From positions 1 to 64,000 of the forward strand of contig JAFTWG010000001.1 of assembly GCA_017465405.1 (NCBI GenBank): a stretch of DNA of 64,000 bases, written 5' to 3'. The notes beneath the pieces were generated by a model. The model did not search any database. It saw nothing but the letters and a program-made list of their open reading frames with translations, and was not told the DNA's origin. Below, piece by piece: positions 52,966 through 62,074 of the stretch (positions are counted from its first letter, which is position 1; every line of letters begins with the position of its first letter). This stretch comes from Alphaproteobacteria bacterium (GTDB lineage Bacteria; Pseudomonadota; Alphaproteobacteria; RF32; CAG-239). Position numbers and translations under genes: made by a program.

Positions 52966-53463
52966 TTATTCTTCGTCGTTTTTAACAGAAGAAGCTGATT
53001 TTGACATTGCAATAATTAAATCATACAAAATTTTTGCAGCCTTTCGATTAGGAATTTTATAATATGCCTTTACCAATTCCAAAGTTTCTTGTCTTTTCAT
53101 CGGATCAACATCTATATCATCAGAACTTTCTTCCAAGAACAAAGTATCTTTATCCGTAACACTGAAAACACGAGGGGATTGTGAAGCCACATCTTTTCCC
53201 ATATCTTCAAAAAAGAAATTAATCGGAACATTTAATACATTACCGATATCCCATAAACGACTGGCACCGACACGATTGCTCCCTCTTTCATATTTTTGCA
53301 CCTGTTGAAATGTTAAACCCAACATTGCTGCTAATTTTTCTTGGCTCCAACCTAAAATGGTACGACGTAAACGAATACGATTTCCTACGTGTATATCAAT
53401 AGGATTAGGTTGTCCGTTAGGGGTGCGACCTCGACTTGCTTTTTTAGACTTTTGTAATGCCAT
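52966..53463 (-). CDS. XRE-family helix-turn-helix regulator
   Basis: A 165-residue regulator. It has a basic N-terminus (KSKKASRGR), a Cro/C1-type HTH (residues ~27-80: LGWSQEKLAAMLGLTFQQVQKYERG), an acidic middle and a hydrophobic helix near the C-terminus. The V-G-N-R-I-R-L-R-R start and the F-F-F-E-D-M segment are characteristic of a conserved alphaproteobacterial family found beside lnt and metK. Its target genes are not known from sequence. The gap to lnt is 120 nt. Confidence 0.85.
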   Translation of the reverse strand: MALQKSKKASRGRTPNGQPNPIDIHVGNRIRLRRTILGWSQEKLAAMLGLTFQQVQKYERGSNRVGASRLWDIGNVLNVPINFFFEDMGKDVASQSPRVFSVTDKDTLFLEESSDDIDVDPMKRQETLELVKAYYKIPNRKAAKILYDLIIAMSKSASSVKNDEE

Positions 53464-53583
53464 TTTATGTCTCCAATATTTTTATTTACATATAATAATT
53501 GCTATTATTAGTAGCATTTGTCAATATATTTTTGAATAACATTTTATATAAAAAATTAGAAATAAAACATATATTACAACATA

Positions 53584-55113
53584 TTACCGTAACATTTTGG
53601 GGACAAAAACCGCAAATACAACTAATAGTAATGATAAGATAAAGAAATATAAATTGTTATGTTTTGAATATGGAGTTATTATCTCCAACTCTTCAGGCAA
53701 AAACGCATCTAAATTACCTCGTTTGTGCAAACCTATCTGATTTAATATTTTTCCGCTGCGAGATATAATTGCCGATACTCCCGAGTTTGCGGCTCTGACT
53801 ATTGTTATTCCTTCTTCTACGGCACGCAATTGAGCCGATACCAAATGTTGATACGGACCGGAGCTTTTCCCGTACCATCCGTCATTTGTCAAATTTATCA
53901 GCCATTGCGGACGATTATTTTTATCAACTACTTCCGAAGGAAAAATTATTTCATAACATATCAATAAACCGAAAGGCGGTAATTTGTCGGTTGAAAAAGT
54001 TTGTACTCCGCTCCCTTTCTTAAAATCGCTTATGAATCCGGTTATCGGGCGCAAACTTTCAGGTAAATAACGACGAAACGGAATATATTCTCCAAACGGA
54101 ACAAGATGTGATTTTGCATAATTTGCAATAAGACCTTTTCCGTGTTGAAAAACCAATCCGGCATTTACAGGTTGCCAATCATCACCAACCGGAAAATAAT
54201 CAATACTTCCGGTAATCAAAAAACCGTCATCAGGGATTGCCGGCAATACCTGATACATTCTTGAGCTGTTTAGCGCAAGCGGAAATGTGCTTGCTGTTTC
54301 TCCCCATATAACGACATCAGCAGTTTCAAAACCATTTGCTTGCGATAATTCTATATAATCTGCAAAATTTTGCTCTAAATCTTCTTTATTCCATTTCAAA
54401 TTTTGCGGAATACTCGGTTGAACGATTCTTATGCTTATATCCGATTTGTTGTCATTATCTATTTTTGCCGTTCTATAAAAACCAAAAATGAACATAGTCA
54501 AAATTATCAATAATGATAATCCGGTTCCAATAAAGGCATTTTTTTTATACGGAATAAATAGCATTGTACTCGGAAACATTGCTATCATAATTAAAAATAT
54601 CGAAAGTCCATAGGTTCCGAATATACTGGCAAATTGTAGCCATAAATGGTTAAAAGCAAATGCCGACCCCAACAAATTCCATGGAAAACCGGTTAAAAGA
54701 AAACTTCTTATCCATTCAAAAAATGCAACACTGACTGCAAAAATTATTATTTTTGAATAAACATTTTTGAAATAGTGTGAAATTAATGCCGGTCCCCCAA
54801 AAAAGAGACCAAAAAAGGCACCACTTGCCCCTAATGCTATGGGAATTAGCCAACCAAAACTAACTATATCCAAAGCTAACGCATTTGCCAGCCAAGACAA
54901 GCCTACCGAAAAAAATCCGAAACCGAAGCAATATCCGAAAATGAAAGATTGTTTATAAGATATTGTATTTTGCAAAAAAAAGTTCAACAAACCGAAAGTA
55001 AAAAAAAGTGCCCAAATATGATAATACGGAGGAAGCGCGAAAGTACTTATACCACCTGCCAAAAACAGAAGTATTTTCGGATAAGAGGTAATTTTTTTTA
55101 ACGTTTGTATCAT
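53584..55113 (-). CDS. lnt: Apolipoprotein N-acyltransferase
   Basis: Adds the third acyl chain to lipoproteins at the periplasmic face. It has 509 residues: about six N-terminal membrane helices, a nitrilase-fold domain (~residues 220-470), and a C-terminal helix. The catalytic triad is seen as Glu in IWGETAST, Lys in YAKSHLVPFGEY and Cys in LLICYEIIFP. It follows ybeY by 7 nt in the miaB-phoH-ybeY-lnt operon. Confidence 0.94.
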   Translation of the reverse strand: MIQTLKKITSYPKILLFLAGGISTFALPPYYHIWALFFTFGLLNFFLQNTISYKQSFIFGYCFGFGFFSVGLSWLANALALDIVSFGWLIPIALGASGAFFGLFFGGPALISHYFKNVYSKIIIFAVSVAFFEWIRSFLLTGFPWNLLGSAFAFNHLWLQFASIFGTYGLSIFLIMIAMFPSTMLFIPYKKNAFIGTGLSLLIILTMFIFGFYRTAKIDNDNKSDISIRIVQPSIPQNLKWNKEDLEQNFADYIELSQANGFETADVVIWGETASTFPLALNSSRMYQVLPAIPDDGFLITGSIDYFPVGDDWQPVNAGLVFQHGKGLIANYAKSHLVPFGEYIPFRRYLPESLRPITGFISDFKKGSGVQTFSTDKLPPFGLLICYEIIFPSEVVDKNNRPQWLINLTNDGWYGKSSGPYQHLVSAQLRAVEEGITIVRAANSGVSAIISRSGKILNQIGLHKRGNLDAFLPEELEIITPYSKHNNLYFFILSLLLVVFAVFVPKMLR

Positions 55114-55120
55114 TTATTCC

Positions 55121-55633
55121 TTATTCGTTGTCTTCATAAGGGTTATTAATATTTAGCTTTTGCAACAAATTAACTTCTTCACTTTCCATTTCTTTTGCTT
55201 CTTCATCTTCAATATGGTCATATCCCAAAAGATGCAAAAAACCATGAATCAAAATATGGCAATAATGGTCACGCAAACTGATTTCTTGCTCTACGCTTTG
55301 CTCAATCATTGTTTGTAAAGCAATAATTATATCTCCGAGTTCTATCTCTTTATTACGTTTTAAATAAGCTTCAAACTCTTCATCGTCGATATTTGCAAAA
55401 GAAAGAACGTTTGTCGGTTTATCAAGTTGCCTAAACTCAAAATTAAGTTGGCGTATCTCTTCATCACAACTCAAGGCTAAATTCGCAACAACTTCTTGCT
55501 TATTTTCCAACCATTCAGGCTTTAATTCATTAATTACTGTCGCAAAAATATCTTCCGAAAGTTTTTCAACTTCAGGTAATTTTTCTAACCAAATATCATC
55601 AACAATATCAATATTAATCTTGGTCTTTATCAT
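55121..55633 (-). CDS. ybeY: Endoribonuclease YbeY (rRNA maturation factor)
   Basis: Zinc-dependent endonuclease for 16S rRNA 3' processing and 70S quality control. It has about 170 residues. The zinc motif HGFLHLLGYDH is complete, and FRQLDKPTNVLSF is the other signature. The start at 55633 has AAGGA upstream and overlaps the phoH end by 20 nt. corC (tlyC), often between ybeY and lnt, is absent. Confidence 0.93.
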   Translation of the reverse strand: MIKTKINIDIVDDIWLEKLPEVEKLSEDIFATVINELKPEWLENKQEVVANLALSCDEEIRQLNFEFRQLDKPTNVLSFANIDDEEFEAYLKRNKEIELGDIIIALQTMIEQSVEQEISLRDHYCHILIHGFLHLLGYDHIEDEEAKEMESEEVNLLQKLNINNPYEDNE

Positions 55634-56585
55634 GCTCTTCCTTATTGCGATTTTCATAAGCGCACACAATTTTTGCAACCAATCCGTGTCGAACCACATC
55701 TTCGGCACTAAATGTTACGGAACTTATGCCTTTTATGTTTTTTAATGTTCCCAAAGCATCACGCAAGCCGGAAACTACACCTCTCGGCAAGTCAACCTGA
55801 CTTAAGTCACCATTAACAACCATACGAGAATTTTCACCCAAACGAGTTAAAAACATCTTCATTTGCATTGGTGTCGTATTTTGAGCTTCATCCAAAATCA
55901 CAAAAGCATTAGACAAGGTACGCCCTCTCATAAAAGCAAGAGGTGCAATTTCGATTTCCCCTGCCGCTAATTTTTTATCTACTTGTTCAGCAGGCAACAT
56001 TTCGTAAAGTGCATCATATAACGGGCGTAAATACGGATCAACTTTATCTTTTAAATCTCCGGGTAAGAAACCCAAATTTTCGCCGGCTTCAACCGCAGGT
56101 CTGGAAAGAATAATTTTATCAATAGTTCCTTCCAACATCATTGTAACGGCCAAAGCAACCGCCAAATATGTTTTACCGGTACCGGCAGGGCCTAAACCGA
56201 ACACCAGTTCATTATCCATCATTTCCAAAATATATTTTGCTTGAGTTTGAGAACGAGGATAAATATGTCTTTTTTTGGTTTTTAACACAATATCATTAAG
56301 GTCAATTTGCTTGTTATTACCGATATCTGCTCCGCTCAAACGAATAGCGGCTTTAACTTCCTGCTCTCCGATTTCAATACCACGGCTGACTTTTGAATAT
56401 AAGGAATCAATAGCCTCTTTAGCCATTTTACAATTTTCGTCACTTCCTTTTATATTAATATGATTTCCGAAAGTTCCAATTTCGACATTCAATGTTTCTT
56501 CAATTACCTTAAGGTTGCTGTCATTAGGACCAACCATTTGTTGAAGTAATTGATTGTTAAAAAGTTCAAATTCGATTTCTGCCAT
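55614..56585 (-). CDS. PhoH-like ATPase (PhoL/YbeZ)
   Basis: A 323-residue P-loop ATPase related to RNA helicases, usually paired with YbeY in ribosome or RNA metabolism. Walker A is GPAGTGKTYLAVALAV and Walker B is FVILDEAQNTT. The N-terminal KH-like region (~1-95) precedes the ATPase core. It lies 18 nt downstream of miaB in the same operon. Confidence 0.92.
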   Translation of the reverse strand: MAEIEFELFNNQLLQQMVGPNDSNLKVIEETLNVEIGTFGNHINIKGSDENCKMAKEAIDSLYSKVSRGIEIGEQEVKAAIRLSGADIGNNKQIDLNDIVLKTKKRHIYPRSQTQAKYILEMMDNELVFGLGPAGTGKTYLAVALAVTMMLEGTIDKIILSRPAVEAGENLGFLPGDLKDKVDPYLRPLYDALYEMLPAEQVDKKLAAGEIEIAPLAFMRGRTLSNAFVILDEAQNTTPMQMKMFLTRLGENSRMVVNGDLSQVDLPRGVVSGLRDALGTLKNIKGISSVTFSAEDVVRHGLVAKIVCAYENRNKEEHDKDQD

Positions 56586-56603
56586 AATATTTGCCCTTAC
56601 TGT

Positions 56604-57929
56604 TTATTTTATAATTCCGCTCAAAGAGTTCATTCCGCCTTTAATAATTTCAACCTGTCTGATTTGGTTGATATTATCGTCGCCTCCTTTAACAACTACC
56701 GTTTGCATATAAGGAGAACGTCCGAAAATTTCCCCGTTTTTGCGTCCTTTACTTTCGAATAATACAGGCACTATTTTACCGACACAATCTTTATTAAATC
56801 TTAATTGCTGCGAAAATAATTGATCCTGTAAAATTTCCAATCTTTCTTTTTTTATCTTTTCATCAACCTGATTAGGATATATTGCTGCCGGTGTTCCTGC
56901 ACGTCGGCTGTATTTAAATGAAAATGCTTGAATATAATTTACTTTTTTCACCATATCCATAGTTGCTTGAAAATCTTCATCGGTTTCTCCGGGAAAACCG
57001 ACAATAAAATCTGATGATAAACCTATATCGGGATTAGCCTCTTTTAACTTTTCAATAACTTCAAGATATTGGCCGCTGGTATGACGGCGATTCATTGCCT
57101 TCAAAATTTTATCAGACCCCGACTGCAAAGGCAAATGCAAATAAGGCATAAGTTTTTTTAAGTTCCTGTGACAATCTATCAATTCATCCGTAACATCAGC
57201 CGGATATGACGTTGTATAACGCAAACGTTGCAAACCTTCGATTTCGGCTAACTTATTCAGTAAATATGCCAAACTACGTTCTTTTCCGGCAGAATCTTCA
57301 CCATGATAAGAATTTACATTTTGACCTAAAAGATTAATTTCCAAAGTTCCGGTTTCTACCAATCTTTTTGCCTCATTAATCACATCTTCTATCGGGCGAG
57401 ATGTTTCAACCCCTCTGGTATAAGGAACAATACAATAGGTACAAAAATTATTGCACCCTTCTTGAATTGCCAAATAAGAACAACCGCCTTTAGCCTTATT
57501 TTGCGGTAAATAGTCAAATTTACTTTCGGCAGGAAAATCCGTATCAATAATGCACTCACCCTTTTTACGAGCGATTTTTTGCAAAATTTCCGGTAAGCGA
57601 TAATATGTAAGCGGACCTGTTGCAAAATCCACATAGGGAGCACGTTTTGATATTTGTTCGTCTTCTGCCTGAACCACACAACCGACTACACCTATCGTTG
57701 TGTCCAAACCTTTTTCTGCTCGTTCATTTTTGATTATTTCAATACGACCTAAATCCGAAAAAAGTTTTTCGGCAGCCTTTTCTCTGATATGGCAAGTATT
57801 AAACAAAATCAAATCAGCATCTTGTATTGTTTCGGCTGCAATGTATCCCATATTTTCAAGAATATCTGCTATTCTTCCGGAATCATAAACATTCATTTGA
57901 CAGCCGAATGTTTTTATAAAATATTTCAC
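56604..57929 (-). CDS. miaB: tRNA-2-methylthio-N6-dimethylallyladenosine synthase
   Basis: Radical-SAM methylthiotransferase acting on i6A37 of UNN-decoding tRNAs. It has 441 residues: the UPF0004 domain (start TFGCQMNVYDS, NTCHIREKA), the radical-SAM cluster GCNNFCTYCIVPYTRG, and a C-terminal TRAM domain. It is complete, unlike the shortened mtaB in this window. It is the first gene of the miaB-phoH-ybeY-lnt operon. Confidence 0.95.
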   Translation of the reverse strand: MKYFIKTFGCQMNVYDSGRIADILENMGYIAAETIQDADLILFNTCHIREKAAEKLFSDLGRIEIIKNERAEKGLDTTIGVVGCVVQAEDEQISKRAPYVDFATGPLTYYRLPEILQKIARKKGECIIDTDFPAESKFDYLPQNKAKGGCSYLAIQEGCNNFCTYCIVPYTRGVETSRPIEDVINEAKRLVETGTLEINLLGQNVNSYHGEDSAGKERSLAYLLNKLAEIEGLQRLRYTTSYPADVTDELIDCHRNLKKLMPYLHLPLQSGSDKILKAMNRRHTSGQYLEVIEKLKEANPDIGLSSDFIVGFPGETDEDFQATMDMVKKVNYIQAFSFKYSRRAGTPAAIYPNQVDEKIKKERLEILQDQLFSQQLRFNKDCVGKIVPVLFESKGRKNGEIFGRSPYMQTVVVKGGDDNINQIRQVEIIKGGMNSLSGIIK

Positions 57930-58021
57930 AGCGGTATAGTTCTCTCTTAAAATTCAAAAAAATCCCCGTTATTATAGTTTAATTGTGTTTGTTTTCAAGC
58001 ATTTTTTAGAACGATAAAATG

Positions 58022-58038
58022 TGACAAAAATTTTGTCA
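58022..58038. repeat. Perfect 17-nt palindrome upstream of the TerB-like gene
   Basis: TGACAAAA-A-TTTTGTCA lies in the 198-nt gap between the divergent miaB and TerB-like genes. It has no T-run typical of a terminator for either gene. It could bind a dimeric regulator. Confidence 0.5.
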
Positions 58039-58127
58039 TTATTAACACTTTTTTGTTGCCAACTGTTTCGGCGTTTGTTATGATTACATTGAAAATATTT
58101 TTATGCGATATCTATAAGGAGAATAAA

Positions 58128-58559
58128 ATGGATAAACAGTTTGACGCAATAATGAGCATGGATGATGATGCTAAAGTTGCCTATCTGCAAGCTTTTGCCC
58201 GTTTAGCAAGTTCTGACGGAAATTTTGATGATAATGAAAAAGCATTTATCAAGGATTTGGCTGAAAATTATGTTTTGCCGAATGACCGATTGGATGAAGT
58301 TTTCAATATTGATAACGACGAACAAATTATCGCCAATGTTTCTCAAATCAAAAATCGTCGTGCCGCACTAGAGTTGATTAAAGAACTTTGTTATTTAGCC
58401 CACGCAGATGATGAATTGTCGGATAAAGAAACATTATTTATCGGCAAAGTAGGTCAAGCTATGAATGTTGAATTAGAAAAAATTGAACAAATCAGTAATT
58501 GGGTCATTGATAAAATTATCTTGGCTGAAGAATCCAAAATTATTTTTGAAGAGGTTTAA
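58128..58559 (+). CDS. TerB-like (DjlA-type) helical protein
   Basis: A 143-residue all-helical acidic protein. Two repeated segments, A-S-S-D-G-N-F-D-D-N-E and A-H-A-D-D-E-L-S-D-K-E, are the paired acidic loops of the TerB/tellurite-resistance-like fold. These may bind a metal. Start 58128 has AAGGAG upstream; a longer frame lacks a RBS. It lies 23 nt before an unknown gene, so co-transcription is likely. Function unknown. Confidence 0.75.
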   Translation: MDKQFDAIMSMDDDAKVAYLQAFARLASSDGNFDDNEKAFIKDLAENYVLPNDRLDEVFNIDNDEQIIANVSQIKNRRAALELIKELCYLAHADDELSDKETLFIGKVGQAMNVELEKIEQISNWVIDKIILAEESKIIFEEV

Positions 58560-58582
58560 TTTACTCATATAGGAGAAAGATT

Positions 58583-59821
58583 ATGGCAGGTGTTATTGAA
58601 CAGTTGGAAAGCCAAAAACAACATCACGACAGATTGAAAAATTTTTGGTTAGAACAAGCTGAAAAACGCGGAAAGGATAAAGATAGAACAAAGCCTAAAA
58701 CTATTATTTCCAGAGCCGCAAAGGAAATGTATCCGTCATTGTCTCAAAGCCAAGTTGCAAAAGCAACCAGAGAAATTACACTTGCCCCTCAAAGAAGTAA
58801 TATAGATGTAGGAAATGAAACTTTATCGGTAAGCGAAGCTCGATATAAAATAGCTGAACACATAGAAAAGAGTCAAGCTATATCTACTATCCAAAAACAT
58901 CAACAACGTATTATCGAAGAAGCCAAAAAGAAAGCCCCCAGCACTGATGTTAAAACCGAAGATTTAGCATATATAGTTGCTACATCCATTGAAACACTTA
59001 ACTCTGAAACAAACTCAAGCCAAGAATATTTCAGTTGGTTTGAAGATTGCACCTCTATTTTAAAAAATATGAATGACGGATATGTTACCGATTCTGATTT
59101 ACAAGAAAGACAAGAATGGCTCGATTATTCATATATACGAGAAGCTGAAATGATGACTTGCTTGGCTCTATATCAGAGCAGTAGATATCCGGGAGCGAAA
59201 GAAAAATACGATCAAATTTATAACAAATTGGTGAAGATTCGCCAAATTCGTCACGCTATAAAAGATGCAACAGCTTCAAAAAGTGACGAAACAAAAGAAC
59301 GAATTGACAAAGGTGTAAAAATGTTTGAGCACCAAAGAGCAAGAGTGTATGTTGCTGCCTTTCGTGAATTTTTAAAACATGATGAAAAATGGAATATGCC
59401 CAAGAAAACACTTCGTCGTTTGAATATGTATCGTGGCGACGATTATGACTTGGAAGGAGAATATGATTTCTTTTATGGCCCTTACGAAGTAGATGACTTT
59501 GATGAGCAATATCAATATTATGATGATTATGAACGTAGCCCATATGATTTTGACGGTTGGATGCAAGAAAGCGTTTTATTCAGTTGGGATGATGATGTTC
59601 GTGCAGCTCCGGTTTATAGCAAAGCTGAAGAATTTGTTGATAAAGGATACGAAACTCCCACACAAAGCGAAGACGATATTCGTGCTCGCATCGCCGAATT
59701 GAGCGGACGCCGTCCTCCTTATAGAGATAGCGCCCGTGGTCCACGTGAATTTAGAGCTCGTGCTTTCGATGCCGGCAAGTTTAAATCACTATATCAGTCT
59801 AACAGTAAACAAAATAGCTAG
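58583..59821 (+). CDS. Unknown soluble protein with Tyr/Asp-rich segment
   Basis: A 412-residue protein without signal or membrane segments. The N-terminal half is charged and helical. Residues ~275-335 are exceptionally rich in Tyr, Asp, Glu and Phe (for example YGPYEVDDFDEQYQYYDDYE). The C-terminus is Arg-rich and ends basic. No family is recognised. AGGAG lies before the ATG. It is co-directional with the TerB-like gene, and the acidic/aromatic segment may be disordered. Confidence 0.65.
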   Translation: MAGVIEQLESQKQHHDRLKNFWLEQAEKRGKDKDRTKPKTIISRAAKEMYPSLSQSQVAKATREITLAPQRSNIDVGNETLSVSEARYKIAEHIEKSQAISTIQKHQQRIIEEAKKKAPSTDVKTEDLAYIVATSIETLNSETNSSQEYFSWFEDCTSILKNMNDGYVTDSDLQERQEWLDYSYIREAEMMTCLALYQSSRYPGAKEKYDQIYNKLVKIRQIRHAIKDATASKSDETKERIDKGVKMFEHQRARVYVAAFREFLKHDEKWNMPKKTLRRLNMYRGDDYDLEGEYDFFYGPYEVDDFDEQYQYYDDYERSPYDFDGWMQESVLFSWDDDVRAAPVYSKAEEFVDKGYETPTQSEDDIRARIAELSGRRPPYRDSARGPREFRARAFDAGKFKSLYQSNSKQNS

Positions 59822-59887
59822 ACAAGTAAAAAAAATGAGTTTAATGTATATGGCAGATTTTAACAAAAAACTATTAAGGAGTGACAA

Positions 59888-60157
59888 ATGAGTTTAATTG
59901 GATTGGTTCTTTTTCTTTATTCAGTAATTGTTTTATTTGAAATTGCTACCAGAATTTTAGAAAAACACAATGTTATCGATTCTACAAAAAATGAAACATT
60001 GAAGAAGTTTATGGATTTGGCAGGTAAAATGACAAATCCGGTTTACGCAAAAGTAACCGAATTACTTCCGGAAAAATATCGTGTTATAGCCGGTGTTGAA
60101 TCAGCTCCGATTCTTTTGTTCCTCGTCCTGTCCATTCTCGGTCAGATGATGCTGTAA
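59888..60157 (+). CDS. YggT family membrane protein
   Basis: An 89-residue protein with two membrane helices (residues ~2-22 and ~66-88) and a short loop with the N-P-V-Y and L-P-E-K region typical of YggT. The role of the family is unclear; links to osmotic tolerance and division are reported. The gene order yggT-DUF167-folD is common in alphaproteobacteria. A terminator-like hairpin follows it. Confidence 0.7.
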   Translation: MSLIGLVLFLYSVIVLFEIATRILEKHNVIDSTKNETLKKFMDLAGKMTNPVYAKVTELLPEKYRVIAGVESAPILLFLVLSILGQMML

Positions 60158-60176
60158 TTTTACAATAACGAAAGGT

Positions 60177-60202
60177 GGCGGCTTTATGCCGCCTGTTTTT
60201 TT
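60177..60202 (+). terminator. Terminator-like hairpin between yggT and the DUF167 gene
   Basis: GGCGGC/GCCGCC (60177-60182 with 60188-60193), loop TTTAT, then seven T after a TG. It ends 5 nt before the ATG of the DUF167 gene, leaving no room for a RBS or promoter. It may act as an attenuator rather than a complete stop. Confidence 0.8.
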
Positions 60203-60207
60203 GATAT

Positions 60208-60540
60208 ATGTTTTATTTTGATAATAACGATACAGTTATATTACAAGTAAAAATATCTCCAAATGCTTCGTCTTTGGCAATTAAGGGGATATTTACCGAT
60301 TCTGATAATAAAGATTTTCTAAAAATAAGCGTGATCAGTGTGCCCGAAAAAGGAAAAGCCAATAAAGAACTGATTAAATTTTTGAGTAAAGAACTGGGAG
60401 TGTCTAAAAGTGATATTGAAATTATCAGCGGGGAAACCGGACATTTTAAAAAGATAATCATAAAAAACCAAACAAAACAAATAGTTGAAAAATTTGAAGA
60501 ATGGAATAGGAAAATACAAAATGACTGCGCAAATAATTGA
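60208..60540 (+). CDS. DUF167 (YggU) family protein
   Basis: A 110-residue protein of the YggU/UPF0235 fold. Characteristic segments are VKISPNASS and VPEKGKANKELIKFLSKEL, followed by IISGETGHFKKI. The function is unknown; it may bind nucleic acid. It overlaps folD by 20 nt and belongs to the yggT-DUF167-folD group. The start has no visible RBS because of the hairpin directly upstream. Confidence 0.88.
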   Translation: MFYFDNNDTVILQVKISPNASSLAIKGIFTDSDNKDFLKISVISVPEKGKANKELIKFLSKELGVSKSDIEIISGETGHFKKIIIKNQTKQIVEKFEEWNRKIQNDCANN

Positions 60541-61369
60541 TGGCAAACTTATGGCACAAAATTTACGTAAAGAATTGGCCGAAGAAGTAAAAAAACTGAA
60601 TAAACAACCTCATTTAGCTGTTATATTGGTTGGAAACGACGAAGCAAGTATTATTTATGACCGTAACAAGAAAAAAGCCGCAGAAGATATCGGAATGACC
60701 TGCGATATACATCATTTGCCGGAAGAAAGTAGTGAAGAAGAAGTAATATCCTTAATAAACGAACTTAATAATGATAATAATGTAAACGGTATTATTGTTC
60801 AAATGCCTTTGCCTAAACATTTGGATAGCAATAAGATTATTGAACAGATACAAGCAAACAAAGATGTCGATGGTTTTGGGTTTTATAATATGGGACTTTT
60901 ACACTCCAATAATAAAAACGCATTTATCGCTGCAACCCCCCAAGGTGTATTTTATATGTTGCAAAAAACTTTAGGCGATTTAAGCGGACTACATACTGTT
61001 ATTATCGGACGTTCCAATATTGTAGGACGCCCTTTGGCATCATTGTTACTCAACAATCACTGTACCGTAACAGTCACTCACAGCAAAACAAAAAATTTAC
61101 CTGAACTGACAAAACAGGCTGATATTGTTGTAGCTGCTTGCGGTATCGCAAAAATAGTAAAAAAAGATTGGATAAAAAACGGCGCAACCGTGATTGATGT
61201 CGGCATTAACCGCATCGACGGCAAACTTTGTGGAGATGTTGATTTTGAAGACGTTAAAGAAGTTGCCGGTTTCATCACTCCTGTTCCAGGCGGTGTCGGA
61301 CCAATGACCGTTGCCATGTTAATGAATAACACTTTACTTGCGTATATAAAACAAAATACCAGTCTATAA
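60521..61369 (+). CDS. folD: Methylenetetrahydrofolate dehydrogenase/cyclohydrolase
   Basis: Bifunctional enzyme of one-carbon metabolism interconverting 5,10-methylene- and 10-formyl-THF. About 282 residues. The catalytic Lys region is YDRNKKKAAEDIG, the NADP site is VIIGRSNIVGRPLA, and the C-terminal signature is PVPGGVGPMTVAMLM. Start 60521 (AGGA upstream) is used, within the DUF167 gene end. The N-terminal extension in-frame is unlikely. Confidence 0.94.
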   Translation: MTAQIIDGKLMAQNLRKELAEEVKKLNKQPHLAVILVGNDEASIIYDRNKKKAAEDIGMTCDIHHLPEESSEEEVISLINELNNDNNVNGIIVQMPLPKHLDSNKIIEQIQANKDVDGFGFYNMGLLHSNNKNAFIAATPQGVFYMLQKTLGDLSGLHTVIIGRSNIVGRPLASLLLNNHCTVTVTHSKTKNLPELTKQADIVVAACGIAKIVKKDWIKNGATVIDVGINRIDGKLCGDVDFEDVKEVAGFITPVPGGVGPMTVAMLMNNTLLAYIKQNTSL

Positions 61370-61421
61370 ATTTTCACATACCTGATTATATTATTTCTAT
61401 ATTTATATAGAGGAAGCAGGT

Positions 61422-62039
61422 ATGTGCAGAGTTTTTGTAATTGACGACGAAAAAAATCATTACGATGTATATCCGCATATTTTGGAAGAAAGCGGTTTCG
61501 AAGTGTTTGCTACCGAAAATGCTTTCAAATTAATCAGCTATGCACCGGAATTGAAACCGGAACTTTATGTTATAAATTCCGAAATGTATGATATAGATTA
61601 TAACAATCTTGTTGAGCATTTGGTTATCAATCACTTTACCGATAATGCTCCGTTAATTGTTATGTATGGTAACAATGAAAAATTTGGGCATTACGGTGTA
61701 TCTCACTATTTGCATAAACCGGATGAACATATAAAACTACCGCAAATTGCACAAGCATATTGTGGAGGTGGTGGAAAATATGATATTCTGTTGATAGATG
61801 ATTTTACACCATCAAATACTCAAAAAAATATACCGATAAATAATTTAAATATCTCATATTTTAATGTTCACGACACAAAAGCGGCTAAAAAATTTATTGA
61901 AAAAAATACTGTCAATGCCGTTGCTGTTCATTGTGAGGCAGAAAAATATGAGAAAATAAAAAAATATTTGGATTTTGAAAACACATTTTATGTGGAAAAT
62001 ATTACAAATGTTAAGGATTTAATATCTTTTATTAAATAA
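61422..62039 (+). CDS. Tandem degenerate receiver-domain protein
   Basis: A 205-residue protein that looks like two CheY-like receiver folds in a row without an output domain. The first begins FVIDDEKNHYD, and its phospho-acceptor strand reads LYVINSEM, so the Asp is replaced by Asn (about residue 52). The conserved H-K-P after the fourth strand is kept. The second begins near residue 118 with YDILLIDDF but shows no clear phospho-site. A phosphorylation-independent interaction role is an inference. No kinase is adjacent. Confidence 0.6.
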   Translation: MCRVFVIDDEKNHYDVYPHILEESGFEVFATENAFKLISYAPELKPELYVINSEMYDIDYNNLVEHLVINHFTDNAPLIVMYGNNEKFGHYGVSHYLHKPDEHIKLPQIAQAYCGGGGKYDILLIDDFTPSNTQKNIPINNLNISYFNVHDTKAAKKFIEKNTVNAVAVHCEAEKYEKIKKYLDFENTFYVENITNVKDLISFIK

Positions 62040-62074
62040 TATGCTTTTTGATAATAACAAAAAAGAGCGATAAA

